Assembly (NCBI RefSeq): GCF_963082655.1
Contig: NC_081554.1
Span: 126,393,453-126,457,452 of the forward strand
Origin: Stomoxys calcitrans
Taxonomy: Eukaryota; Arthropoda; Insecta; Diptera; Muscidae
Length of the DNA stretch: 64,000 bases
Direction of reading: 5' to 3'
This document shows positions 42,621 through 54,205 of this stretch, in pieces; position 1 is the stretch's first letter; every line of letters starts with the position of its first letter. The position numbers were made by a program, and so were the translations under genes. The notes beneath the pieces are model-generated. The model was not told the DNA's origin. It searched no databases and saw only the letters and a program-made list of their open reading frames with translations.

Positions 42621-45056
42621 GAGGGTAAGAACTCAGTAAATACTTTGCAAAGTGAAGCCATCGATAGACCAATAAAATTTACGCACTTTTTTGAACGAAT
42701 TCTATTCCTGGCCTTCACGTTGGAAATAGTGTTTTGACGAACAATGTCAAAATTAAATTTGGGAAACTTTGTTCGGGACTTGGCATGTCCCGGACTCAAG
42801 TTATGCATCAAATTGTTGGTATGATATTATTCTATCAAATTACGTTAATATCATTTTTGTCACTTTGTCACTCCCTGTGAAGTTAGAAAAATTTTTGTTC
42901 TCCAAAGTTAGCGACGTCGTTAACTTCATAAACTGGCGAGCCTGTTAAGCTGAGTATTCTGTTCGGCTTTTCAAGCGAAATGCTGTCAAACTCCATATAA
43001 AAAACGTTGGCTAAAAATAGGCGGAAAATTAGTACTCTGTTAATAGTAAGGAACACTCAAACCATTGCCGGCATCATTTTTGAATGTTTTGTTGGGTTAA
43101 ATGGTTCGTTTTTCCTTTTTTATTTGCGAAAAACTAAATTATATAAAGAAAATAATAAGTGCAGATAAAAAACGTGTTTTAGTATGAAAACAATAACATT
43201 TAACTGTTGTCAAATTTCGCTTGCGGAACAATTAAAAATTTCAGTGACTATTTCGAAAGCAGAATAGAATACCAACCTTTAGACTCACGATATATACATT
43301 TACAGGTGGTTGCAGTTGCCCAACAACAAATTATTGAGTGCACTATGTGTCAAGATCTGAGATCAGTGTAACTCTGATTTGTAGTACATTACTAGTTCGC
43401 GCCATTTTTCGTCGTTTGTGTGTTATGACGAGAGCCTTAACTCCACATTTAATGAGCGGTGTACACGGGGATTAATTTGGGATTTAAAAATAAATCCTGC
43501 AAAAATGGGATTTATTTTTGTATGGTAAAATCTGCATCAAAACACAGGATTTAACACTTTAATCTCGAAAAGGCTATAAATCCGGATTTAGTGGCCAGTA
43601 TAAATGTACATTTGGTTTGGTTTTTCACACTTTTATTTTTATTTTATTTTATAATTTATGCGTTTCTAATCATAAATCGTTTGATCTATTGCCTGCTACA
43701 CATGATAATGCAAATAAAAACTAGAATGTGAATTAGAAAGTGTCCAGAATCTTGACTTTCTCAAATCAAATTCTCACTGCACCACCATCGCCACAGGGTT
43801 TTATCTTTAGCTGAGTACAATTTTTTCTCGCGATGTTCACTATCTGTCAACGAGTTTTGGTTGTGTGTGTGTATTATAGTTTAGAACTGTAACACACAAA
43901 CAACGAAAAATGGCGCGAACTAGTAATATACACAAAATCAGAGTTGCAGTCAATATTTTGTTGTTGGGAAACTGCCACTACCTGTAAATGAATATATCTT
44001 GGTTTTATCGTTGATTGCGTTGTTGTTGGGCAAGTGAGCCAACCTTCTTAATTCAACCATGAACCTATCCTTCTTTAGTGAACCCCGAGCGAAACGGTGT
44101 TATCGCAGGGATGATAATTTTGATACTTTGGTACTTTTTCTGATACTGTTTATTGGCATTTTGGCAAAATGGCGATTCATTAAAGAGGAGAGTGAGAGAG
44201 CAGAGCGCGTCGTAGCGTCGTCCATTTGTTTGAGTTCTTTGGATTTTGCTTTTATTTGTTTTCAAACAATATTGTATCGCGATAATTTCGAAATAAAAGG
44301 TACGTTTGTAGAATGTAAACTAGAGACTATAAGTAAATTGAAATTCATAATCCTACGTGGCCAGCGCTTGTGAAAATTTTCATGTGCAAAAAAAATTGTT
44401 GCGGCGTCAGTACATTCCACCTGGTTTTTATTTCTACTTAAATCCTCGAAGACAGCCGGTTGGTGATTTTGTGTTGAAATTGTAAAACACTTGGGAATAT
44501 CGCAAATGGCGTTCCTTTAAGAGTTATTAATTTTTTGTGGGCACTACGCGTAATGTATTCTTCATTTTGTCTTCTTGTTTAACCACATATACATCTTCCC
44601 TGCGACTCTCCATATACCCATTCCATTAGGCTTGGTCAAGTCGTCCAGCGCTACATTGTAATACTATCAATAGACACCAACACTAATACATGTCCAAGAG
44701 TACATTGTTTTTGTTGGATTAGCTCAAATTGTTATGTTGAGAAAAGACGAATGGACGCTCTCAATCGATGGGGCTGGCTGTTCGCTTGTGAGACCGGTGT
44801 TGAATAGTTTGCTTTGTTTTAATTTGCCAAGAATTTGTCATCGTGTGCGCTAACTGGATGGTAAAAGTGCGACTTATGGTCGAAGCAAAGAAGGGGAAAA
44901 GGGTATGTTAGGTGTTGAGGGTATATCGAGACCAAGCTACAAACACCAGAACAACTAAGATATAAACGTATTTGTTCGTCGCTGCTACTACTTAACATTT
45001 TCTTTGTATTTCTTTTGCTTCGCTTTTTTTTGCAGTAATTTCATTTTTCTAGTGTA
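42621..45056. other. Upstream flank of the RCC2-like gene, with inverted repeats
   Basis: No gene is recognised. Arms at about 43291-43426 and 43890-43998 are inverted copies (ACTAGTTCGCGCCATTTTTCG in one, CGAAAAATGGCGCGAACTAG in the other), a foldback-like structure with a ~460-bp loop. Inside the loop, TTTAATGAGCGGTGTACACGGGG (43449) resembles the palindromic repeat at 58849. The RCC2 promoter and perhaps a 5' UTR exon should lie here. A donor-like AAAAG|GTACGT occurs at 44299 and an acceptor-like TTTTGCAG at 45028-45035, but this is unproven. The ORF at 44059-44373 has no supporting features. Confidence 0.55.
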
Positions 45057-48000
45057 ATGTCGGCCAAACGCAAAGCAGGTGGAAATGGAAATCCCAGCAA
45101 AAGACGTCCCAAAAAGAAGGAGTCTGACTTCGAAGACGACGTAAGCGAAGAGTCTGAGGAGGAAGGCCAATCTTCTTCCAATCAAGTGGAAGTTCTGATA
45201 CCGAGTGATGAAATGGAACCCCCTGCTAAACTGCCAGATGATTTGTTGGCATCCATGGAGAAAACTCCGGGGCATATGTTAATTGCTGGCATGGTTACAT
45301 GGGACCTGACAGGCAAAAGAGATCGCAAAAATGTTGTTAAAGTTCGCCCAAATTTGTACAGCTTTCATCGTTTTACCGACGAAAAGGTAAGAGCACAATT
45401 TTTACTTAAACATTGTAGTTGTCTTGTAATATGGGAAGCCTTAGCATCGTTTGCTTTTTTTAGGGGTTAAAGGGGGATAAAAGAAAAAATGTCAGTGTTA
45501 ACGTTATAACGGTAGTGGCTTTCCCATACATTTTATTTAATATACTATCTCTTCGCCTATGAGCGTCCAAGATCATTTGTTTGGTGAGGAGTTGCCGCAG
45601 GAATAAACACCAAACCAATGCCCTATGGGTCTATTTACCAATTTAGGCTGAACTGTATTTTACGGGGTAGTTGGCAAAAAAAAACTTTATTTTTTGCATA
45701 TCCCACTAAAATGACCCCAGGAACACGAATAGGTGCCATTATTAGTTGTTGCTGTTGTAGCCACTTTTGCATGTGAAGGTGGCGATCCTCGCATAGCTCC
45801 TATAGATGAGTAAACTCGTTCCGTTCTTTAGGACCGATCGTCGCATGAACAACAAAATGGTCATTTGTTATTTAAAGGCGCCAATAACTCGCCTTGTCAT
45901 ATAGAGCATCATAGACACTCAGTATTTTAGCAAGAGAGGGCCGCTTGACCTTCCACTTAGATTCTACTTGATACTGCTGATTGTCCGCGACTGCAGTTGC
46001 AGTTACTCAGTATGGAGCATTCCACTTCCCCAACCTGCGGAAGCCTTCCCCAGCTCCTATCTAAGCTTTTCGTGATAACGAAGAAAACCATTCACATTGG
46101 AGCTCAAAGTTCCTGCCTGTGTGGTGGTCATAGCTGCGCCATAACGGGTTGTTGTTAGAATTTGTGTTTGTTTGATTTTTTAAATTAAATTGTGAAGAAT
46201 ACAAAAAAAGTTTAAGGTGTATTTAAATGAAATAAGTAGGAAATGCTCCCATAAGTTTGAAATTTTAGAAAAAACTACGAAAATTCAACTGTTATTGTAG
46301 ACTCTTATCTCTATTCCTTCTGTGTGTAACACACAATTGTACTAAGTTATAATATCTTGTATTACAGTATTAGTCTTGGGTATAAAATCTGTTTACCATC
46401 TAAGGTGTATTTTTGAAATTTTTTCCAATGTTAAGAATTAAAAATAATTTTTAAATTGAGTTGAAAAGTTGATCCGCTGGGTCAGTGTACCAGTAATCGG
46501 CAATCCCATGGCAGCCGGTTGTACGTACGCATAACACACTGCTACAACAACAACCAGTAATCGGCAGTTTAAGGAATTTGTATTTTTCAATCCATTCTCC
46601 TTCCTATTACAAATGTTCAACTGAAATTTAGGTTTTATAATTCTATTTGTTTTGTTTTCGATGTATTTGAATAAAATTTCAATTTGTTTTATTAATTTTG
46701 GCAAACTTTAAATTTTTTTAAAAAAGTGCTTTTTCACCATTTTTCGGCATATAGTATTCTGGTAGATTAAATAGAAATTGTTAAAGAAAATTACTGAATC
46801 ACTTATTTTAAAACACAAGCTTTACATTTACTCACATACTCAACGCAAAAAACTAGCAAAAATAAAAAATATATGATCGCTCAACCCAAAAATTAGATAC
46901 CCACAACCATAGATATATTTCTCATCTGGAGATCGGTATGTATAATAACTATATTCATCTAAGATTGGGTGTGGACCGTTTTGGGAAATGATATATATAA
47001 AATCAATGTTACCTATTTAACCAGAATTCATGTATGTCGGTTAAAATATAAGCCATTTATGAGTCTAGGAAATTCAATCGAGAGATAAATCTATATAGAA
47101 GCTATATCCAAATATTGGCCGATAGGGATCATATTCGACGCGAATGTAGAGGGTATCATACACATCTCTCCCTACAACGCATTGATTACATTTTTAACGA
47201 AATCGGCTATAAAATTAGTTTTTTATAAGCTCAAAACCTTAAACAGAAGATCTGGACCATTTTCGAATAAAAAGAGATGTAACATGACACATTTTTGGAA
47301 ATTTCGAAAAAATTGTGTAAAAAATATTCCTTTATGAGCTGAAGACGTTAAACTGGGGACAGCATAAAGATGTATATGGAGTCTCTATAATCGAGCTGAA
47401 CCTAACAAAGAATAATCTGGACCAAATTTCAGCTTTTATTTTTAAGAGGCTGCAGCGTGGTTATATCATTTAAGGAACATGTTTTCATATTTTCTCGCCT
47501 GGATTAAAACCAGGAGATTTATTGGTTTGCCTAAAAAGTAATTGCGGATTTTTTAAAAGAAAGTAAATGCGTTTTTAATAAAACTTAGAATGAACTTTAA
47601 TCAAATATATAATTGCCATTTTGTTCGATAACCTTTTGCCATCTTCCGGGCAAATCTAGTATTCCACGCTCATAGAACTTCTGGCCTTTATCTGCAAAAA
47701 ACTGAACCAAGTGCGATTTTATAGCCTCATCATTGCCGAAAGTTTTACCATTTAAGGAGTTCTGCAAAGATCGAAATAAATGGTAGTCTGATGGTGCAAG
47801 GTCAGGGCTATATGGTGGATGCATCAAAAGTTCCCAGCCAAGCTCACTCAGTTTTTGGCGAGTGACCAAAGATGTGTGCGGTCTAGTGTTGTCCTGGTGG
47901 AATATGACACCTTTACGATTGACCAATTCTGGTCGCTTCTCCTTGATGGCTGTATTCAATTTGTCCAATTGTTGACAGTAAACATCCGAATTAATCGTTT

Positions 48001-50519
48001 GGTTCCTTGGAAGCAGCTCAAAATATACCACACCCTTCCAATCCCACCAAACAGACAGCATAACCTTCTTTTGGTGGATATCAGCTTCTGGTTCACCATG
48101 CTTGGACCATGATCGTTTTCGACTAACGTTGTTGTAAACAATCCATTTTTCATCTCCAGTTATGATTCGTTTTAAAAGCGGATCGAATTCAATGCGTTTA
48201 AGGTGCATATCACAAGCGTTGATTCGGTTTGTTAAATGAATTTCTTTCAATACATGTGGTACCCATATTAAAATTGACGCCAAACAAACAAATGTAAACA
48301 AAATTTCTCGCACTTTTTTTTCTAAAGCAAGCTGAAAGTAACAGCTGATAACTGACAGAAGAAAGAATGCAATTACAGAGCCGTTGAAAAAATTTGTCAA
48401 ACATTATGTTTTTTACATAATGTTTGCGACTGTTCCCCTTGATTGTACATTATCATTAAAAATTATTTATGATTGAAAATTTAAAATTTTCAACGCTTTC
48501 TTAATTCTTAAAGCTGATTCTTCCATTCATTTTTTTATTAAGAACATGTACTGTCGCATTTGTTGATTGACATCTCTCACTAAAAACGTAATTCTGGCGT
48601 AGTCTGTAATATAAGCTCAGATATGTTTGTTTACAAGGAAAGCCAGTATTATTGACTATTATTGGCCTTTTTTTAATAAAAAGTTTTACATATCTTATTT
48701 AGTTATTTAAGTTTAATAAACATAAGTGCCGACTACTGGTACATGCCGCAATTACACTATCCCTATTCCGGTTTTTGAAAAATTGTTTGTTTCTTTAAAA
48801 ACAATATACTGATTAAGGCAATATATTGGCGATGCTTTCATTAAAGGCAAAAATTGAAAGAAAATTTCTTGAATGGCACAACCTCAGTAATTTCTTTTTT
48901 AAGATGAATATTCAATGAATTTCTCTCTAAAGTCTAGTTTTTAATTAACAAGCGGTAAGTTTGTAAAAAAAAAAATAAAAAATGCTCTCTTAATAATGAG
49001 AATATAAAATTTCATCAAAATCGGATAAACAAAACGATGGTCAGGTGTTAATGCACATCTCTCATATCACTTAGTGCTGTCCGATACGGGCTTTAACGTA
49101 ATGATATAAATAACTATCTTCGTTTTGTAGCCAAGCCGAGCCAACAGATTTTCGTAGAGAAGTTTCAGATGACCGAAAATCTTGTAAATGGAGCTAGTAT
49201 TAGTAATGGGATAAATACCGATGAAAATATTTTTCTATGTTCCCGTATGACATGCTTTGTTCTATCCCACCCCATTCCATAAAGTGAATGTTAATAATTT
49301 CCAAAAATTAAATAAATTCATTGTTTAATTTTAGTATCGTTTTGCGGCTAGTAGTTGCTCGGCTGCACATTCTATACTCATCAACATGGATCGTATTGCT
49401 ATGGCGTTTGGACGTAATCCATCTGGGCAATTGGGTTTGCCTGACACAAAATTATGCGAAAAACCCACAATTATTCCGGCATTGGAAAATGTGAGTGTGG
49501 TTCAAGCTGCAGTGGGACGACATCATTCACTTTTCCTAACCGAAACGGGTAGAGTGTACGCTTGCGGTGAAAATAAGTCGGGACAATGTGGAATTGGCAA
49601 CGCGACACCAATAGTGCCAACACCAACATTAATTAACTATAGTGGACCACCCATAATACGCGTAGGATGTGGAGCTGATTTTTCAGTAATATTGGATATC
49701 AAAGGAAATTTACATACATTTGGCTTGCCAGAATATGGACAGTTGGGTCATAACACTGATGCCAAGTATTTTGTAAATGCCAATAAGTTGTCATTCCACT
49801 TCGAAACGTCTCCGAAAAAGATTGTTCTCTACATAGAAAAGAGTAAAGATGGTCATGTCACACCAGTTGATAACGTGCAAATTGTCGATTTTGCCTGCGG
49901 AAACAATCACACGGTAAGGAAATTACATCGCTGTTGCATATTCTGCAGAAAAAACTAAACATGAATTATTTCATTTCCAAAGGTCGCTATCGATTCGAAG
50001 AAACGTGTTTACAGTTGGGGCTTTGGTGGATTTGGACGCCTTGGACATGCTGAACCAAAGGATGAAATGGTTCCACGTCTTATTAAATTCTTTGACATTC
50101 AGGGCAGAGGTGGTCGGAGCGTTTATTGTGGCGCAACATATAGCTTGGTGGTTAACGAGTTGGGCGTCCTCTTTCTGTTTGGCCAAAATAAGAAGACGGG
50201 AGAAGCCAACATGTATCCGAAACCGGTACAGGATTTGTCCGGATGGAATATTACCGCCGTTGGCTGTGCCAATACTTCAATTGTAATCTCAGCCGACGAT
50301 ACTCTAATTGCTTGGGGTGCCTCTCCCACATACGGTGAGTTAGGTATTGGTGAATTCCAGAAATCTTCCACAGTTCCTAAGGAAGTGCCCAAAATGGATA
50401 GCATGAAAATACCTCAAGTAGCCATGGGTTACTCACATACAATCCTTTTGGTTGATACTGATCACGAAGGTACGAAAGCGAAGTACGACAAACTACCAGA
50501 ATACACCATCGATGATTAG
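45057..50519 (+). CDS. RCC2: RCC2 / TD-60-like RCC1-repeat protein (three coding exons)
   Basis: Coding exons are 45057-45386, 49335-49913 and 49983-50519; both introns are phase 0 with GT...AG ends. The product is 481 aa. Residues 1-45 are basic then acidic (KRRPKKK, EESEEEG), a likely nuclear signal. A conserved block follows (LIAGMVTWDLTGK), then RCC1 beta-propeller blades: AFGRNPSGQLG, ACGENKSGQCG, TFGLPEYGQLGHN, SWGFGGFGRLGHA, LFGQNKKTGEAN, AWGASPTYGELG, closing with VAMGYSHTILLV and PEYTIDD. Family RCC2 proteins act at centromeres and in Rac1/Ral signalling, and the Drosophila counterpart is, to my memory, CG9135. The start is the first ATG after an acceptor-like AG and gives the family's basic N-terminus. 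It is intact and the only host gene recognised in the window. Confidence 0.94.
46490..46566 (+). mobile_element. Tiny SINE-like insertion with 13-bp target duplication
   Basis: The 13-bp word CCAGTAATCGGCA occurs at 46490-46502 and 46554-46566. Between them is a 51-bp insert starting ATCCCATGGCAGCCGG and ending CTGCTACAACAACAA. It matches the family at 52160 and 63242 but lacks their middle ~55 bp. The long duplication and CAA tail indicate target-primed retrotransposition. Confidence 0.85.
47522..48400 (-). mobile_element. Truncated mariner transposon in RCC2 intron 1
   Basis: The left end TTGGTTTGCCTAAAAAGTAATTGCGG follows a TA (47520-47521) and matches the MITE at 14149. The right part keeps sequence next to the other end (AGCAAGCTGAAAGTAACAGC) but stops at 48400 before the terminal repeat. 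A perfect short palindrome (CAAACATTATGT and its inverse) straddles 48399-48427 where the terminus should be. Confidence 0.88.
47597..48262 (-). pseudogene. Mariner transposase, N-terminally deleted (DD34D)
   Basis: The minus-strand ORF (47597-48400) becomes transposase-like from WVPHVLKEIHLTNR near 48262. It has the first catalytic Asp in ITGDEKWI, the second in HQDNTRPH and the third in YSPDLAPSDYHLF. The last two are 34 residues apart, the canonical mariner spacing. It runs to the normal C-terminus (VIEQNGNYIFD). Full mariner transposases are about 345 aa. Here the N-terminal DNA-binding helix-turn-helix half is missing and the first ~45 residues of the ORF come from terminal non-coding sequence. 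The catalytic triad is intact but the protein cannot bind ends normally. Confidence 0.88.
48401..49334. other. Remainder of intron 1
   Basis: AT-rich. I see no ORF or repeat here apart from the palindrome at its left edge and homopolymer runs. Confidence 0.5.
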
Positions 50520-50694
50520 TGGTATCGAAAGAAGACTACAAATATACAAATTTTTCGTTATCTTTGCCAAACAAGCAATTCGTATTACATATAAACATCA
50601 TCTATGAAAACTAAGGGGAACGAAGAGCATCAATGCATTTAAAAAAATGCTACATGAGTGTATACCATTAAATCATGTCATGAAACACAAATTC

Positions 50695-50700
50695 AATAAA
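50695..50700 (+). terminator. Polyadenylation signal AATAAA of the RCC2-like gene
   Basis: First AATAAA after the stop codon, 176 bp downstream. Other AATAAA-like words occur near 51105-51120, so a longer 3' UTR is possible. Confidence 0.6.
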
Positions 50701-51229
50701 ATCAGTTACTTTTATACATATTACCCGGAATACTTTAAACTCCCTCCTTTATGTTTTGAAAAATTCTCTCTTTTGTAACGTTCCATTTCGTTCTGGCGTA
50801 AAAATAATTGCGTTTTTTAATTGTGTCCATTACCTATTTATGAAAATGAATTATATATTTTATATTATTGTATTCTTGTATTTTTAAGTATGTGAGTACC
50901 CCTAATATAAGCGGCATTCATTTATAATGCATCTTTGCACTAAGCATACCAGTTCAAAACATTATTGTCAATATTTATAATTTCTTTTTTAAAAATTCAT
51001 ATTCAGTATTCACGTTGCATTGTCACTTACTACTTAATTTCAATTCATAGTTTTTTTTAAATATATATGTATACAGTTCGATATTCATTGATTAATATTA
51101 CAAATAATAAAAAAATAAAACGTTAGTTTTAGTTACAAATTGAGGTATTTTTATTCGCCCCGACGGAATCTCTACACTGAAGTATCTCGATTTACCTGGA
51201 GTTGAGTACCTTACTACTGTCCTCAACCT
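50701..51229. other. Intergenic sequence downstream of RCC2
   Basis: AT-rich, no recognised gene or element. It may include extended 3' UTR. Confidence 0.5.
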
Positions 51230-51925
51230 GGGGCCTAGTTCTCGCATCCGCTAACGAACGAGTTTTTGTTCGAAGAATAATTCCGTTCCGTAAGTACAAA
51301 TTGGAGCATGGCTTATGATCTAATTTGTCAAAAACGGGAAGAAAAGTCCATACGACGAGCCTATTTTGCCATCTCAAAGGTAAACAATGCAAATGGAAAA
51401 AAGTTATTGTTACTAACAAAATAAATAAAACACGTTTTAAACAATATTGTTTTTAACGATATGTTAATGTTTTTTACAACAAATTGTTTTTTCGGTCAGG
51501 CACAAGGAGAACAACAGCCAAAGTACAATTGGATAAAGTCAAAACCTTTTGCTTGAAAGTGTCCTGCTGCCTTAAATTTAGTGGTTATATGATTCAAACT
51601 GTTGGTTTGGTCATATTTATGGATAATTTGCTTTACCGAATTTGGCTTAAGCACAGAGTTAATTTTTGTCCAATTTAAGGGACCAAGAATGTGAATATAT
51701 TATAATTATTGTTTTATTTTATGAAATAAATGCGTCGATGTCCTATTTTAGTGTAGATTCTTGAAAATAGACAATTATTTGTTATTTACGATAGGTAAAT
51801 TGCTGCGGGAAAAAACTCGCACATTTCTATTCTATTCCAATAATTAATCGATAACGGATGCGATTTTCCAAAAAATGCGAAAGTCGATCGTAATAAGTCG
51901 ATAGCGGATGCAAGAATTAGGCCCC
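51230..51925. mobile_element. TIR-bounded element, about 696 bp
   Basis: The left end (51230-51253) starts GGGGCCTAGTTCTCGCATCC. The right end (51902-51925) is its inverse with 2 mismatches in 24. A further copy of the inner word (CGCATCCG/CGGATGCG) occurs near 51855. No transposase is encoded. A clear target duplication was not found, so the class is unknown. Confidence 0.6.
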
Positions 51926-51954
51926 TGCATTTGAAAACTTTCAGTCCCTGATGT

Positions 51955-52330
51955 CCGGAAAATGGGCAGAGTGATCCCACTACTGAAGCCTGGGAAGGAC
52001 CCGAGTTTGGGGGAGTCGTACAGACCGATCTCCCTTCTCTCACCAGTAGCAAAGACGCATGAGGGACTACACCTGCATCAGCATGCATTTCGATGGCTGC
52101 GTAGAACTACAACTGCTTTACATGCCATCACCGTACACCAAAGTAGAATCAACGTCCCCCAATCCCATGACAGCCGGTTGTACGTACCGGATTGACCCGA
52201 TGGATTCCTTCATCGACAAGGGCTGCCGCCTCAGTGTACAACACACTGCTACAACAACAACAACAACGTCCCCTCAAGTACCTTGTCGGCAGCACTTGGT
52301 GTGCTGACGAAGATATCCGCACCCTCTTTT
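51955..52330 (+). pseudogene. Jockey-type reverse transcriptase fragment
   Basis: The plus strand encodes KMGRVIPLLKPGKDPSLGESYRPISLLSPVAKT, the conserved RT finger region of Jockey-type elements (motif at 51958-52052), then after a deletion or shift LHQHAFRWLRRTTTALHAI, the next RT block. It is interrupted by the SINE-like insertion at 52160-52264. Endonuclease and palm domains are absent. Confidence 0.75.
52160..52264 (+). mobile_element. SINE-like insertion, 105 bp, with 9-bp target duplication
   Basis: AACGTCCCC occurs on both sides (52151-52159 and 52265-52273). The insert begins CAATCCCATGACAGCCGG, has GATTGACCCGATGGATTCC in the middle and ends ACACTGCTACAACAACAAC. It shares its 5' start with copies at 46503 and 63242. 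I could not identify convincing RNA polymerase III A and B boxes. Confidence 0.75.
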
Positions 52331-53409
52331 CAATCTAACCTACAATAGCCGGGTAGATGTTATTAGCGGTGTTTTATTTACCCATTAAGTTTGTATAGAG
52401 GAAAATGCTGTCCCCGTTTAGCTAAGTGGCTAATCTATCGCCGTTTATTAAAGGATATGGTGTCATGATTCAATTTGAATGACAAAAGTAAAAGAGGAAG
52501 AACGCAACATATTTATTCGGTGATTAAACGTTCTGAAGTGACAAAATTCCTTAGGATTTAAATAAAATCACATTTATGAACCCCGAGAAATATTTATTTA
52601 AAATTAAAATGACTTATTTGTTTGTTTTGTTGTTATTTGATTATTTCGGATGTGGTGTCAATGCTGCCAACGTTAAAGTATAAAGCATTTAGAGGGAAGA
52701 GCGTTTTATTTATCCATAACCTAGCGGATCCGCTAGACAGCAATTTCCATTTGTGTTGTTTTGTTTTGCCACAAACATATGTTCAAATCAACTCTGATTT
52801 GCAAAAAAAATCGGTAGCCATTTGAAAAATTTCGATACGACAGCTATCGAGTTCGGCGCAAAGATTTTGGAAATTATACAAGATATTCAGATTGCTTTGT
52901 CTTCTTTTCTAGTAAGCCTTACAGTTTAGGATTAAACATGTGTGAAACTGTCTTTTTTACTTGCGGTATGATGATTTAATTTTGCAATTTGTTCATTAAG
53001 GTGGGTACTAACATAAGTTTTCACAGCGAAACTACATATAAAAACATAGTAAAAAAATCTGTGAAAACAATTTCGTTTGCTTTACTAGGTTCTATATTAA
53101 ATGGAATTTTGCGTTCATTAAAAGCGTGGACGAAAAGTTTTTCAACTTGGGCCAAAATGATAAAAAAGAATTTTCGTAGCACTCACGTTGCATTACCGTT
53201 TATTTTCTTTTAAATAAATAACAATTGTGTGCAAATATAGCTCTTTCACTATTATTTTTCGTGATAAAAAAGGGATAAAAGAAAAGATTTGCTCTCCTAT
53301 TAGAGCGATATCACGATATGGTCCGGCACGGACCACAATTCTATTATGTGTTGGAGACCTGTGTAATATGTCAGCCAATTCGAATAAGAATTTGGGGGCT
53401 CAAGAAGTA
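52274..53409. other. No recognised features
   Basis: After the end of the RT fragment (~52330) the sequence is AT-rich. ORFs at 52622-52825 and 52989-53213 have no recognisable motif. Confidence 0.5.
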
Positions 53410-54181
53410 AAATAGACAGACCGATTTATATGGGAGCTGTATCAGGCTATAGACCGATTCAGACTATAATAAACACGTATATTGATGGTAAAATGAGGAT
53501 CCGTCGTACAAGAATTGCGCCTTCTAGAGGCTCTAGAAGTCAAGACCCAAGATCGGTTTATATGACAGCTATATCAGGTTATGGACCGATTTGAACCATA
53601 CTTGGCGCCGTTGTTGGAAGTCATAGCGAAACACGTCGTGCAAAATTTCATTCCAATCGGATAAGAATTGCGCCCTCTAGAGGCTCAAGAAGTCAAGACC
53701 CAAGATCGGTTTACATGACAGCTATATCAGGTTATGGACCGATTTAAACCATACTTGGCACAGTTGTTGGAAGTCATAGCCAAACACGTTTTTGAAAAAT
53801 GGACTTTTATGATGCCGGGTAAAATCGGATAGGATAGAGTGATTTTCATGATTTTTTCTATTTTTTTTAAAGGATAATTTTAAAAGTATAGGAAAGTTAA
53901 AAAAAATTAAAATTAAAAAAAAAAATCATTAAGTCTTTTTGAATCGATTAAAGTTAAATCATCAGAATCAGAACGTGGTTATGAGTCGATCGGTATACTT
54001 ATCAGTGGGTCTATCTCCCTTCCTTCTGGGTGTTAAAAATAAATGAACTAAGTTTTAATACCTTTTTTGAAAAATGGACTTTAATGATGTCGGGTAAAAT
54101 CGGATAGGATAGAGTGATTTTCATGATTTTTTCTGTTTTTTGTAAAAGGAGATTTTTAAAAGTATAGGAAAGTTAAAAAAA
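53410..54181. repeat. Partial ~150-bp repeat units and a ~118-bp direct repeat
   Basis: 53440-53790 has about two units of the family described at 55690 (GGTTTATATGACAGCTATATCAGG, CGCCTTCTAGAGGCTC). Then TTTGAAAAATGGACTTTTATGATG... at 53791-53910 recurs at 54066-54181 with a few differences. Confidence 0.7.
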
Positions 54182-54205
54182 CATCGATTGTACGGTCCAT
54201 TTAAA

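Larger units (their letters stand above)
45387..49334 (+). other. Intron 1 of the RCC2-like gene (about 3.95 kb)
   Basis: The donor is GAAAAG|GTAAGA and the acceptor TTTTAG|TATCGT. The exon before ends ...FTDEK and the exon after starts YRFAASSCSAAHS, which fits RCC2. The intron holds a 51-bp SINE-like insertion (46503-46553) and a truncated mariner (47522-48400). The rest is AT-rich without recognised features. Intron 2 is only 69 bp (49914-49982). Confidence 0.9.

Noticed and set aside
44059..44373. ORF of 104 codons upstream of RCC2
   Set aside because: Hydrophobic, low-information sequence without motif; overlaps possible 5' UTR; no splice or conservation support.
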